A DNA stretch of 5,006 nt, from positions 1 through 5,006 of the forward strand of contig JAJZDO010000614.1 in the NCBI GenBank assembly GCA_021805955.1. Direction: 5' to 3'. Below the pieces are notes generated by a model. The model saw only the letters and a list, made by a program, of their open reading frames with translations. It ran no database searches and had not been told where the DNA came from. The translations under genes were made by a program, and so were the position numbers. This stretch comes from Acidobacteriota bacterium (GTDB taxonomy: Bacteria; Acidobacteriota; Terriglobia; Terriglobales; Acidobacteriaceae). This document shows, one piece after another, positions 1 through 5,006 of the stretch (position 1 is the stretch's first letter; each line of letters opens with the position of its first letter).

Positions 1-204
1 ACAGCAGCCGGCAATCGGTCCGGCGGAGCTATGCGGAAAATCATGCTTCGAGCCCGAAAAAACCTCTACGAAAGCGCCAAACCCAGACTGAAGACTGCTC
101 CGAGACCGAACGACCACCCTTCTGCCCTATCAGACCGCCGAGCTGTCCGATGAAATCGATCCGTGTGAGATATCGCGGCTAATCTGCTGAATAATTGAAA
201 GGAT
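1..204. other. No convincing gene; probable ancestral flank of the tRNA scar
   Basis: No reading frame here has recognisable protein features. Plus-strand frame 1 is open from base 1 to a TGA at 151-153 (50 codons, rich in Arg and Lys) and could be the tail of a gene that begins outside the window, but its residues match nothing I know. The other plus frames stop at about 92 and 180. If the tRNA fragment at 205-252 is an attachment-site scar, this stretch is the chromosomal DNA that originally lay downstream of the tRNA gene. Confidence 0.4.
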
Positions 205-252
205 TGGTGGACGCGGAAGGAATCGAACCTTCAACCTGTCGATTAAGAGTCG
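205..252 (-). tRNA. 3' fragment of tRNA-Lys(CTT), probable integration-site scar
   Basis: Read on the minus strand, this is the 3' part of a tRNA. It has anticodon loop CTCTTAA (249-243, anticodon CTT), 3' anticodon-stem strand TCGAC, a 5-nt variable loop, a perfect 5-bp T stem (GAAGG/CCTTC) around loop TTCGATT, acceptor strand CGCGTCC, discriminator A and an encoded CCA (207-205). On the 5' side only three of five anticodon-stem pairs form (250-252); then the tRNA pattern ends. No D arm and no matching 5' acceptor strand (GGACGCG) follows. It therefore cannot be a working tRNA. Tyrosine integrases commonly recombine within the anticodon or T arm and leave such a displaced 3' part at the far end of an island, so this is probably an att site with the element on the high-coordinate side. 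No integrase gene is in the window. Confidence 0.8.
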
Positions 253-406
253 TGGGGAGTTGATTCGGCTTATGGCGCTAAACCATTTGTATAACAACAG
301 CTTACGAACCGTTCGCCCGCACGGATGGAATTGCTTGGATTGCTTGTAACGTATTGATTCTGCGTAGAGGGTTAGAGAGGGCACGTCACGTTTACGTCAC
401 GTTTTC
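253..406. other. Non-coding stretch between tRNA scar and antitoxin gene
   Basis: A minus-strand open frame runs through this stretch and across the tRNA fragment, but its residues over the tRNA are simply tRNA bases translated, so it is not a gene. Apart from the tandem repeat at 383-404 I see no stem-loop terminator, promoter or RNA gene. Confidence 0.5.
383..404. repeat. Tandem 11-bp direct repeat (two exact copies)
   Basis: ACGTCACGTTT occurs twice in a row (383-393 and 394-404), directly after the antitoxin stop codon and about 130 bp inside the tRNA scar. Short exact direct repeats close to an att site are often arm-type binding sites for a tyrosine integrase. That role is inferred only; the repeat could also be chance or part of a transcript end. 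Confidence 0.6.
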
Positions 407-823
407 TTATTGCGCTTTTGTGGTCTTGTTGCGCCCACTCTCTGGTCCCGTAACGCGTGCCTTTTTACGCGCAGTGGTGCCCACGACCTTATAAGTAGTT
501 CGTACGGGAGAGCGTTGGACGGTCCGTTGGTCGCGAACTTCGAGGACCAACCGTTTTCCGAGAACACGCGCCGCACGAGCAAGAGTGTCGAGCGAGACGG
601 CTGTATTCTGCGGGTCCAGCAGTCGATCCAATTGTGAGCGGCTTGTTTTCAGTTCCCTTGCCATCGCCTGTTTAGTCTTCTGCTGGCGGCCCATCTCCTG
701 CTCAAACTGCCAGGCCAGTACGCGTTTGATGGCGGCAGATTCTACTTCCTCCCGAATACCCTCCTCCTCCAAGAACTCGTCAAAGGAGGAACCACTGTGA
801 ACCTTTACGTTTTCGTTTGCCAT
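407..823 (-). CDS. XRE-type helix-turn-helix antitoxin of a HigBA-like toxin-antitoxin pair
   Basis: A 138-residue protein predicted to bind and neutralise the toxin encoded just upstream and to repress the shared operon. The N-terminal 45 residues are acidic and helical (for example FDEFLEEEGIREEV), a plausible toxin-contact region. Residues about 48-70 form a helix-turn-helix (KTKQAMARELKTSRSQLDRL). They are followed by SLDTLARAARVLGKRL at 77-92, the pattern of small XRE antitoxins in which a 'LLDP..T.V.L.TLARAA' segment follows the recognition helix. A basic tail of about 40 residues (99-138) is longer than usual for this type. The ATG at 823 is preferred over an adjacent in-frame GTG at 826 because an AAGGA sequence lies about 7 bases upstream of it. 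The toxin stop (828-826) touches or overlaps the start, so translation is probably coupled. The family is clear; the specific partner is inferred from context. Confidence 0.85.
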   Translation of the reverse strand: MANENVKVHSGSSFDEFLEEEGIREEVESAAIKRVLAWQFEQEMGRQQKTKQAMARELKTSRSQLDRLLDPQNTAVSLDTLARAARVLGKRLVLEVRDQRTVQRSPVRTTYKVVGTTARKKARVTGPESGRNKTTKAQ

Positions 824-825
824 CA

Positions 826-1227
826 CTATTTCCTTCCCTTCATCTCAGCTTCATGCAGTCTTTTATTCTTCCGCGCCAGTTCCATATCCGCCAGTGGCGT
901 CTTCTGTGTCTTCTTAACAAATCCATGGAGCAATACCATTCGTCCCTCGACATCCACATAAAAGAACACCCGCGCGATCTTGTTTCCGCTGAGATTGGAT
1001 CGCACCTCGTACAACCCGTCACCGAGTGAACGGCAGACCGGCATCCCGATGGGCCAGCCAAACTCGACCGTCTTTATGTCCACGCCGATTTGTTTGCGGT
1101 CCTCGGTCGGTTCAAGAGACCTAAGCCACTCGCGTACAGGTTCCCCGCCTGCAGCAGTCCGAAAAAAGATGACCGAGATCCGTTTGGTTGGCTTTCCGAT
1201 GCCTTGGATTAGCGGAACTTGTTCCAC
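826..1227 (-). CDS. RelE/HigB-type toxin, phage Gp49-like family
   Basis: Predicted ribosome-dependent mRNA interferase, the toxin half of the pair with the downstream antitoxin. With the GTG start at 1227 it has 133 residues. Family marks in order are FFRTAAGGEPVREWLRSL (21-38), IGVDIKTVEFGWPIGMP (47-63), GLYEVRSNL (71-79), the strand ARVFFYV (85-91), LLHGFVKKTQKTP (99-111) and ELARK (116-120). These are typical of Gp49-like HigB proteins, which usually have about 105-130 residues. The start is uncertain. The frame is open with ATG codons at 1260, 1284, 1287 and 1311, none with a strong ribosome site. I prefer GTG 1227 because it gives a family-like length and leaves the two palindromes (1237-1268) as an upstream operator. 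A TACACT hexamer at 1240-1235 could be a -10 box, which would give an almost leaderless transcript. The toxin-first order matches higBA rather than relBE. The sequence shows the family; activity is inferred. Confidence 0.83.
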   Translation of the reverse strand: MEQVPLIQGIGKPTKRISVIFFRTAAGGEPVREWLRSLEPTEDRKQIGVDIKTVEFGWPIGMPVCRSLGDGLYEVRSNLSGNKIARVFFYVDVEGRMVLLHGFVKKTQKTPLADMELARKNKRLHEAEMKGRK

Positions 1228-1236
1228 GGCTTCCAG

Positions 1237-1254
1237 TGTACCACATGGGGTACA
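1237..1254. promoter_or_regulatory. Palindromic probable operator of the toxin-antitoxin operon
   Basis: TGTACCACATGGGGTACA is an 18-bp palindrome with 6-bp outer arms (TGTACC/GGTACA) and a central CATG; only one pair of positions breaks the symmetry. It ends 9 bases upstream of the preferred toxin start and overlaps a possible -10 box (TACACT on the minus strand, 1240-1235). Antitoxins with a helix-turn-helix normally bind such sites as dimers to repress their own operon. Confidence 0.6.
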
Positions 1255-1268
1255 CTTCATTTGAAGTG
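1253..1268. promoter_or_regulatory. Second palindrome upstream of the toxin gene
   Basis: CACTTCATTTGAAGTG has perfect 7-bp arms (CACTTCA/TGAAGTG) around a 2-base centre and overlaps the first palindrome by two bases. The two centres are 15 bp apart. The half-sites differ from those of the first palindrome, so this may be a second binding site for the antitoxin or toxin-antitoxin complex, or a site for another protein. A TTGAAC hexamer on the minus strand (1280-1275) might be part of a -35 region, but the spacing is not convincing. Confidence 0.45.
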
Positions 1269-1269
1269 G

Positions 1270-1551
1270 GTTATGTTCAAACTTCATCATCAGCGTTGCT
1301 GGAAATGCCATCGAATTCTTCGCGGTGCATTACAGTTGTGGCGCAAAAATTGACAGCTATTGTCCCGCTGCGGAGAGCACCTTTGCTTCCAGCGATGCAG
1401 CTACAAAGAAGTGGGCTTTCGAGCGGAGAAGATCACGAAGTGGAAGAAAGACGCGCGTAGCGCCTACCGAGAATCTGTCGTTGACGTTGGCATGATGCGA
1501 TCTACTGGAGATGTTCAGATAGGCTGGCAATCTTATGCAGCGATCGATAGA
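1270..1551. other. Degraded intergenic DNA between operon and transposase remnants
   Basis: Long open frames exist on both strands here, overlapping one another, but none gives residues that I recognise as a protein family across this stretch. Because recognisable transposase pieces lie immediately to the right, it is most likely old mobile-element debris. Confidence 0.4.
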
Positions 1552-1680
1552 TTGAAGCAACTCAAGCAGCCACTCGGAGCGCGAGGCATGGTAGTGGCGC
1601 TCGATCTCTGGAAAGTAGACTGGCAGGTAGTGGGTCAGCAGCCGATGCTGGGTTCGAGTCTTCGACAATTTCTGAAAGTC
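1552..1680 (-). pseudogene. Fragment resembling the middle of an IS110-type transposase
   Basis: The minus-strand frame here reads DFQKLSKTRTQHRLLTHY, then LPVYFPEIERHYHASRSEW and LLELLQ. This resembles the segment of some IS110-type (DEDD) transposases with a 'RTQ..N.LT.HYLP.YFPE.ER' pattern followed by 'SR.EW...LL'. No start, no catalytic DEDD residues and no C-terminal domain can be found around it, and the resemblance fades beyond Q at about 1552. It is therefore a short inert piece, cut on its high-coordinate side by the IS3-type remnant. The family name rests on remembered sequence style and is less certain than the fact that this is a degraded element. Confidence 0.4.
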
Positions 1681-1681
1681 A

Positions 1682-1851
1682 CGGATACAGTTGCATGGCG
1701 AGCGCTTTGCAACGATCCGCGCAGCCAAGGATGCAACATCGCGTGGATGCCCTGGTATAACCAGACACGGATGCACTCGACGCTGAACTATGCCAGCACG
1801 GTCGAGTTCGAAAACAACTGGATGGATGCTACGATGAGGATCGCCGCATGA
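1682..1851 (+). pseudogene. 3' end of an IS3-family transposase (OrfB), frameshifted
   Basis: The C-terminal part of an rve/DDE integrase-type transposase. Bases from about 1694 read HGERFATIRAAKDA in one frame. The match then continues in another frame as IAWMPWYNQTRMHSTLNY, followed by ASTVEFENNW and MDATMRIAA, ending at TGA 1849-1851. IS3-type OrfB proteins typically end with 'HG..F.TR..A......W..WYN.TR.HSTL.Y.SP..FE..W', so both pieces belong together and an indel at about 1735-1740 has broken the frame. The catalytic DDE residues would lie upstream and are absent, since IS110-like sequence lies there instead. This is an inactive remnant. Plus-strand readings that extend this frame up to 1360 run through unrelated DNA and do not represent a real start. 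Confidence 0.75.
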
Positions 1852-1915
1852 GAGTTCGGGCGAACGAAGCAGCAGTGGAAATGACGGGCCATGGGAAGTC
1901 CTTGGAAATCAATAG

Positions 1916-2080
1916 AAGCGATTTCCACATTCCCACGCCACCGACTATGAGGATGAATATCTCCTCAAAACCAAGCCGCTATGGGACACGTATTTCGAGG
2001 ATAAAGTCAGAATTCCTGAGAGAAGATTCCATAACCGCATATTTTACAATCTGGATCCAGCTAAGCTAAATCGAAATGCT
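1916..2080 (+). pseudogene. Possible unidentified gene fragment (no start)
   Basis: After a TAG at 1913-1915, plus-strand frame 2 stays open to a TGA at 2228-2230. In its first 55 codons it gives residues of normal protein character, for example HATDYEDEYLLKTKPLWDTY and RFHNRIFYNLDPAKLNR. There is no in-frame ATG, GTG or TTG before the overlap with the next gene. It could be the remnant of a gene interrupted by the IS3-type element, or chance. I do not recognise the family. Confidence 0.2.
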
Positions 2081-3347
2081 TCCACGGAACCGAAACCGAT
2101 GGATCATCTGTGCAATACTGCTCTGTCTCGTAGGTTGCATCCACGGGGCATGGGCGCTTTCATCCGAGCGCTCCCTTCCAGCACTCCACAATGGAATTAC
2201 CGTAATGGGGCCTGGCACATTCCATCATGATGGAACATTGCGTATCGAAGGCACAGTAGTTCTCCGCGATCTCAATCTCGATATTCGTGGTCCGATTGTA
2301 GTCGCTCCCGATGCGCATCTTGAACTTGACCGAGTCCGACTGCGGGTCAGCGACCCCGCCAATACCCCAAACGGGACGAGCGGCCTTACCTGTCTTGGCC
2401 GTGCCACTATCGCCATTCGGAATTCGTCCATGGAACCTGTTGGGGCCGCGCATCCAATGTGGTCGATTGAAGGGCATCTGGATGTAGACGGGTTCGAAAC
2501 GCTCAACTCGGAGTTTCATCTCAGGCACACAACGGCAAAACTGAATCGTCTCAAGATTTTTGAACTTGAAGTTTCACACGAAAGCCACGTGACTGCGGAA
2601 CATCTGGATCTTGTTTTCTTCTCAAACCATACCGCAGACAATGAAAATCTTGCATTCAGCGACATTCCCGCCGGCAACGCATTCTCCCGCAGGCTGCGTC
2701 TGGGTTCTGGCGCCGTTGCCGACATGAAAGACGCACGAGTACAGATTTTTCTTATCTACGTACACGGACAAAGCAAAGTGGACCTGGCCAATATGGGGCG
2801 AGTACAGTTGGCTCTTTTCACCGCCTGCCACGGGACCATGGTACTTCCGAATGGCCTATTGGGAACGGCGCATGGACCTGCTGTTTTCCCGGATTCGCTC
2901 GCGTCCGATTGCCCATTCCGCATCTCACTGCGTAACGTGTACGTCGACAGCTGGGATGTGTACGCTAGCGGGCACGCAGACCTGAGGTTTGCAAAAAGCA
3001 CGATCGACGAACTGACGGCCACGTCTCAGGCGCGGATCGAAGTAAGCAAGTCGAGCTTATACGCGGATTGGCTTGCACTCTCCGGCGATGCCCGCCTCTC
3101 CGTCACGGATTCTATCGTCGGTTCGTTACGTCTGGCAGCCCAGCGGCCGGATTTGGCGACCAGCCAAGTACGCATGAATGGCCGGAGCCAAGCTGTTTTT
3201 ACTCGCGATCGTTTCGATTGCGGCATCTTTGCCGACGATCATGCCGAAGCAAGAATCGTCACGCCTCTCGCTCCGCCGCGGTATCAGCGCGAAGCAGGTT
3301 CCGGCCATATCGTTAACGAACCGGTTTCCGTTCCACAACGGCAGTAA
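2076..3347 (+). CDS. Secreted or lipid-anchored protein with beta-helix-like repeats, function unknown
   Basis: A 423-residue protein that I do not recognise. The N terminus is an export signal: a basic start (PRNRNR), a hydrophobic core (residues 9-22) and two possible processing sites. One is a lipobox LVGC (18-21, lipidation on Cys21); the other is a signal peptidase I site after AWA (25-27). The rest is rich in short alternating hydrophobic strands with turns of Gly, Ser, Asp and Asn. Between 299 and 346 three similar rungs are visible, ADLRFAKSTI, ARIEVSKSSL and ARLSVTDSIV, at intervals of 18 and 20 residues. Weaker copies lie at about 108-117 and 231-240. This suggests a right-handed beta-helix or similar solenoid, as in surface or carbohydrate-active proteins, but no catalytic residues can be named. 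The start is set by a TAA at 2067-2069 and the signal sequence; no clear ribosome site precedes it. A mutarotase-like gene follows after 92 bp on the same strand. Shared expression is possible but unproven. Confidence 0.8.
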   Translation: MLPRNRNRWIICAILLCLVGCIHGAWALSSERSLPALHNGITVMGPGTFHHDGTLRIEGTVVLRDLNLDIRGPIVVAPDAHLELDRVRLRVSDPANTPNGTSGLTCLGRATIAIRNSSMEPVGAAHPMWSIEGHLDVDGFETLNSEFHLRHTTAKLNRLKIFELEVSHESHVTAEHLDLVFFSNHTADNENLAFSDIPAGNAFSRRLRLGSGAVADMKDARVQIFLIYVHGQSKVDLANMGRVQLALFTACHGTMVLPNGLLGTAHGPAVFPDSLASDCPFRISLRNVYVDSWDVYASGHADLRFAKSTIDELTATSQARIEVSKSSLYADWLALSGDARLSVTDSIVGSLRLAAQRPDLATSQVRMNGRSQAVFTRDRFDCGIFADDHAEARIVTPLAPPRYQREAGSGHIVNEPVSVPQRQ

Positions 3348-3439
3348 TTCAGAATGAAAACCATCGTCACGCAGAAACCCGATTGTTACGGTCAACGTCA
3401 ATGTTTCAATGCTTTTGTTTGAAGAAGCACTGAGGACCC

Positions 3440-4432
3440 ATGGGACAACTGAGATTAAACACGGACTGGAGTTATCGTGGCCTGCGCGTCATCACTCTGG
3501 AGAACGATCTGCTGCGGCTCCAGATCCTGCCGGAGGCCGGGGCCAAGATATGGCAGATCACTCACCTTCCGCATGGCGCGGACCTGCTCTGGAACAATCC
3601 CCGTATCCCGCCTGCACGGCATACGATCCACACGCGTTATGACGACGTGTGGAGTGGAGGCTGGGACGAATTGTTTCCTAACGATCCGGAAACGACAATT
3701 GGAGAGGAGCGCTACCCCGATCACGGGGAACTCTGGAGTGGCGCCTGGGAGGCGGAGCCGTTTACAAGCGAAGATGAAGTAGGGGTCAAACTACGCTTCC
3801 AAACTCCGGTGAGCGCCGTTTCCGTTGAAAAAACAATCGCGCTGCGCCCCGGGGCGGCACATATCTACTTTACACACTGCTTTAGGAACCTTGGCTTTGC
3901 CGCATTTCCTTTCCTCTGGAAGTTACACCCTGCGTTGAATGTAACGGCACAGCACCGGCTTGATTTCCCCCCCATGCGGGTCGTTCGGGATCCTGCCTAC
4001 CCTGGCACGCTCGCAGAAGCTCCTCTTGAATTTGCGTGGCCTTATGCGCGAATGCGTGATCGGAAGGTCGATCTTCGAACCGTACCTCATCAGGACCAAA
4101 AGCAGCTATATTTTTTCTACGGCGATCGGATGAAGAGCGGCTGGTGCGCGCTCACCAATACCGCAACCCGGCTCTCCTGCGGCCTGCGATTCGATCCTGC
4201 CGTTTTCCCTTCGTGCTGGCTTTTCGCCAGCTACGGAGGTTGGCGCAATTCCAACGTCGCGGTACTTGAGCCTTGCACCGGCTATCCTCTCAACTTCGAT
4301 GCCCTTGTCGCGGCTGGACGGCAACGGGTCCTCCAACCGGGCGAGTCTCTCTCTACCAACGTGCTCTTCACCGTACAAGAAGGTATCGCATCGGTCTCCG
4401 ATATCAAGGAGAACGGCGCTATCGTCCCTTAA
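3440..4432 (+). CDS. Aldose 1-epimerase (galactose mutarotase)-like protein
   Basis: A 330-residue cytosolic protein of the galactose-mutarotase-like beta-sandwich superfamily, which interconverts sugar anomers or binds sugars. Visible marks are a first strand pair LENDLLRLQILPEAGAKI (20-37); GGWDELFPND (73-82); YPDHGELWSGAW (92-103), whose His95 fits the first active-site His; FLWKLHPAL (158-166), whose His163 fits the second; and VAVLEPCTGYP (273-283), whose Glu277 fits the general base. The closing LQPGESLSTNVLFTV (298-312) is the common last strand. Length suits the family (about 300-350). No signal peptide is seen. The start is fixed by a stop at 3431-3433 just upstream; GAGGA at 3432-3436 lies only 3 bases before the ATG. 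The 'WDE.FP....DHGE.W' version is not the classic GalM form, so the substrate is unknown. The last codons abut an IS701-type element, so the natural C-terminus could have been altered, though the final strand is present. Confidence 0.82.
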   Translation: MGQLRLNTDWSYRGLRVITLENDLLRLQILPEAGAKIWQITHLPHGADLLWNNPRIPPARHTIHTRYDDVWSGGWDELFPNDPETTIGEERYPDHGELWSGAWEAEPFTSEDEVGVKLRFQTPVSAVSVEKTIALRPGAAHIYFTHCFRNLGFAAFPFLWKLHPALNVTAQHRLDFPPMRVVRDPAYPGTLAEAPLEFAWPYARMRDRKVDLRTVPHQDQKQLYFFYGDRMKSGWCALTNTATRLSCGLRFDPAVFPSCWLFASYGGWRNSNVAVLEPCTGYPLNFDALVAAGRQRVLQPGESLSTNVLFTVQEGIASVSDIKENGAIVP

Positions 4433-4492
4433 TACTACAGTTGTAACTAAATGATAGACTGAAGGCGCTCCGGCAGGCGCTCCGCGTAGGCG
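4433..4492 (+). mobile_element. Probable left end of an IS701-type insertion sequence
   Basis: Between the mutarotase stop (4430-4432) and the transposase start (4493) are only 60 bases, which must hold the left terminal repeat and transposase leader. The terminal repeat probably lies in the first 30 bases (from about 4434, TACTACAGTTGTAACT). TTAA at 4429-4432 would suit the 4-bp duplications typical of this family, but the exact edge cannot be fixed without the right end. A 9-bp sequence GGCGCTCCG is repeated directly at 4464-4472 and 4476-4484. Confidence 0.5.
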
Positions 4493-5006
4493 ATGGAGAA
4501 GACGATCCGAGGTTGGAAGGACGAGTTGACGCGCGCGCATCAGCGGATGGGGGATCTGTTTGCGCGAACCGAAGTGCGGGGACGGAGCCTGGCCTATCTG
4601 GAAGGGTTGTTGAGCGGCTGCGAGCGCAAGAACGGCTGGCAGGTGGCAGAGCGTGTCGGCGATGCGTCGCCCTACGGGATGCAGTATTTGCTGGGCCGCG
4701 CACGCTGGGACGCCGATGCGCTGCAGGCGCGGCTGCGCGAGTATGTGCAGGACAAGCTGGGCAGCCCGGATGCGGTTCTGATTCTGGACGAGACCGGATT
4801 TCTGAAGAAGGGCTCCCATTCTGCCGGAGTGCAGCGCCAGTACAGCGGCACGGCGGGACGAATTGAAAACAGCCAGATCGGCGTGTTTCTTGGTTATGCC
4901 GGCAAGCGGGGCTATGTGCTGCTGGACCGCGCATTGTATCTTCCCCAACAGTGGGCCGAGGACGGGGCACGCCGCCGGGCCGCCGGCATTCCAGAGCAGA
5001 TCGAGT
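4493..5006 (+). CDS. IS701-family transposase, 5' part (runs off the window)
   Basis: The first 171 residues of a DDE transposase (RNase H fold, IS4-like superfamily) that would cut and paste its element. Family marks are [10 protein letters not shown] and [11 protein letters not shown] (31-57), then [13 protein letters not shown] (61-73). Next is [20 protein letters not shown] (96-115), whose Asp99 fits the first catalytic Asp, followed by [20 protein letters not shown] (116-135) and [12 protein letters not shown] (143-154). The remaining catalytic residues and the right terminal repeat lie beyond base 5006. IS701 transposases are usually about 400-450 residues long. The reading frame is intact and starts at ATG 4493, four codon positions after an in-frame TAG at 4487-4489 counted by base (two codons downstream). 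No strong ribosome site is seen. The intact frame suggests a recent, possibly active insertion, unlike the decayed IS pieces at 1552-1851. Its bases are clearly more GC-rich than those upstream. Confidence 0.9.
   Translation, partial: MEKTIRGWKDELTRAHQRMGDLFARTEVRGRSLAYLEGLLSGCERKNGWQVAERVGDASPYGMQYLLGRARWDADALQARLREYVQDKLGSPDAVLILDETGFLKKGSHSAGVQRQYSGTAGRIENSQIGVFLGYAGKRGYVLLDRALYLPQQWAEDGARRRAAGIPEQIE

Noticed and set aside
205..330. A complete tRNA-Lys, possibly split by an intron
   Set aside because: No D arm or 5' acceptor strand GGACGCG is found upstream on the minus strand nearby. Known bacterial anticodon-loop introns are also not typical of tRNA-Lys.
130..384. Minus-strand open frame across the tRNA fragment
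   Set aside because: Part of its translation is simply tRNA sequence (FLPRPP over the acceptor and T arm), so it is not a gene.
1360..1681. Plus-strand extension of the IS3-type frame as one 163-residue gene
   Set aside because: Only the last part matches a transposase, and the match switches frame near 1735-1740. The upstream part overlaps an IS110-like sequence on the other strand and has no family character.
2160..3401. Several minus-strand frames opposite the secreted-protein gene
   Set aside because: They overlap a plus-strand gene with a signal peptide and repeats; none shows a recognisable motif.
4106..4970. Long minus-strand frames opposite the mutarotase and transposase
   Set aside because: They lie opposite two well-supported genes in GC-rich DNA, where antisense frames stay open by chance, and they show no domain.
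1..5006. CRISPR array or a defence system beyond the toxin-antitoxin pair
   Set aside because: No regularly spaced repeats and no nuclease, methylase, helicase or reverse-transcriptase motifs are seen on either strand.

Overview
The window is an accessory-type stretch of a bacterial chromosome. It carries a truncated tRNA, a toxin-antitoxin pair, two decayed insertion-sequence remnants, a secreted beta-helix-like protein, a sugar mutarotase-like enzyme and the 5' part of an IS701-type insertion sequence that runs off the right edge. No gene here fixes the taxon. The moderate-to-high GC content, the mutarotase-like enzyme and the IS types would fit a soil bacterium such as an Acidobacteriota or Proteobacteria member, but this is only a guess.

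Layout: 1-204 has no convincing gene. At 205-252 (minus strand) lies the exact 3' part of a tRNA-Lys(CTT), from the anticodon loop to CCA, with no 5' half beside it. This is the usual scar of an integrative element that uses a tRNA 3' end as its attachment site. By that logic the DNA to the right of about 252 would be the inserted element and the DNA to the left the old chromosome. Two tandem 11-bp repeats lie at 383-404.

From about 1270 down to 407 (minus strand) is a toxin-first operon: a RelE/HigB-type toxin of the phage Gp49-like family, then an XRE-type helix-turn-helix antitoxin. Two overlapping palindromes at 1237-1268, just upstream of the preferred toxin start, look like an autoregulatory operator. 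Next comes a transposon graveyard: a minus-strand piece resembling the middle of an IS110-type transposase (about 1552-1680) abutting a frameshifted plus-strand 3' end of an IS3-type transposase (about 1682-1851).

The right half is on the plus strand: a signal-peptide-bearing protein with beta-helix-like repeats (2076-3347), an aldose-1-epimerase-like protein (3440-4432), and an IS701-family transposase (from 4493) whose element seems to begin at or just after the mutarotase stop codon. The beta-helix protein and the mutarotase could be co-expressed (92-bp gap), but no shared pathway can be shown. I see no clearly new multi-gene system; the best leads are the tRNA scar with its adjacent repeats and operon, and the unrecognised secreted protein.
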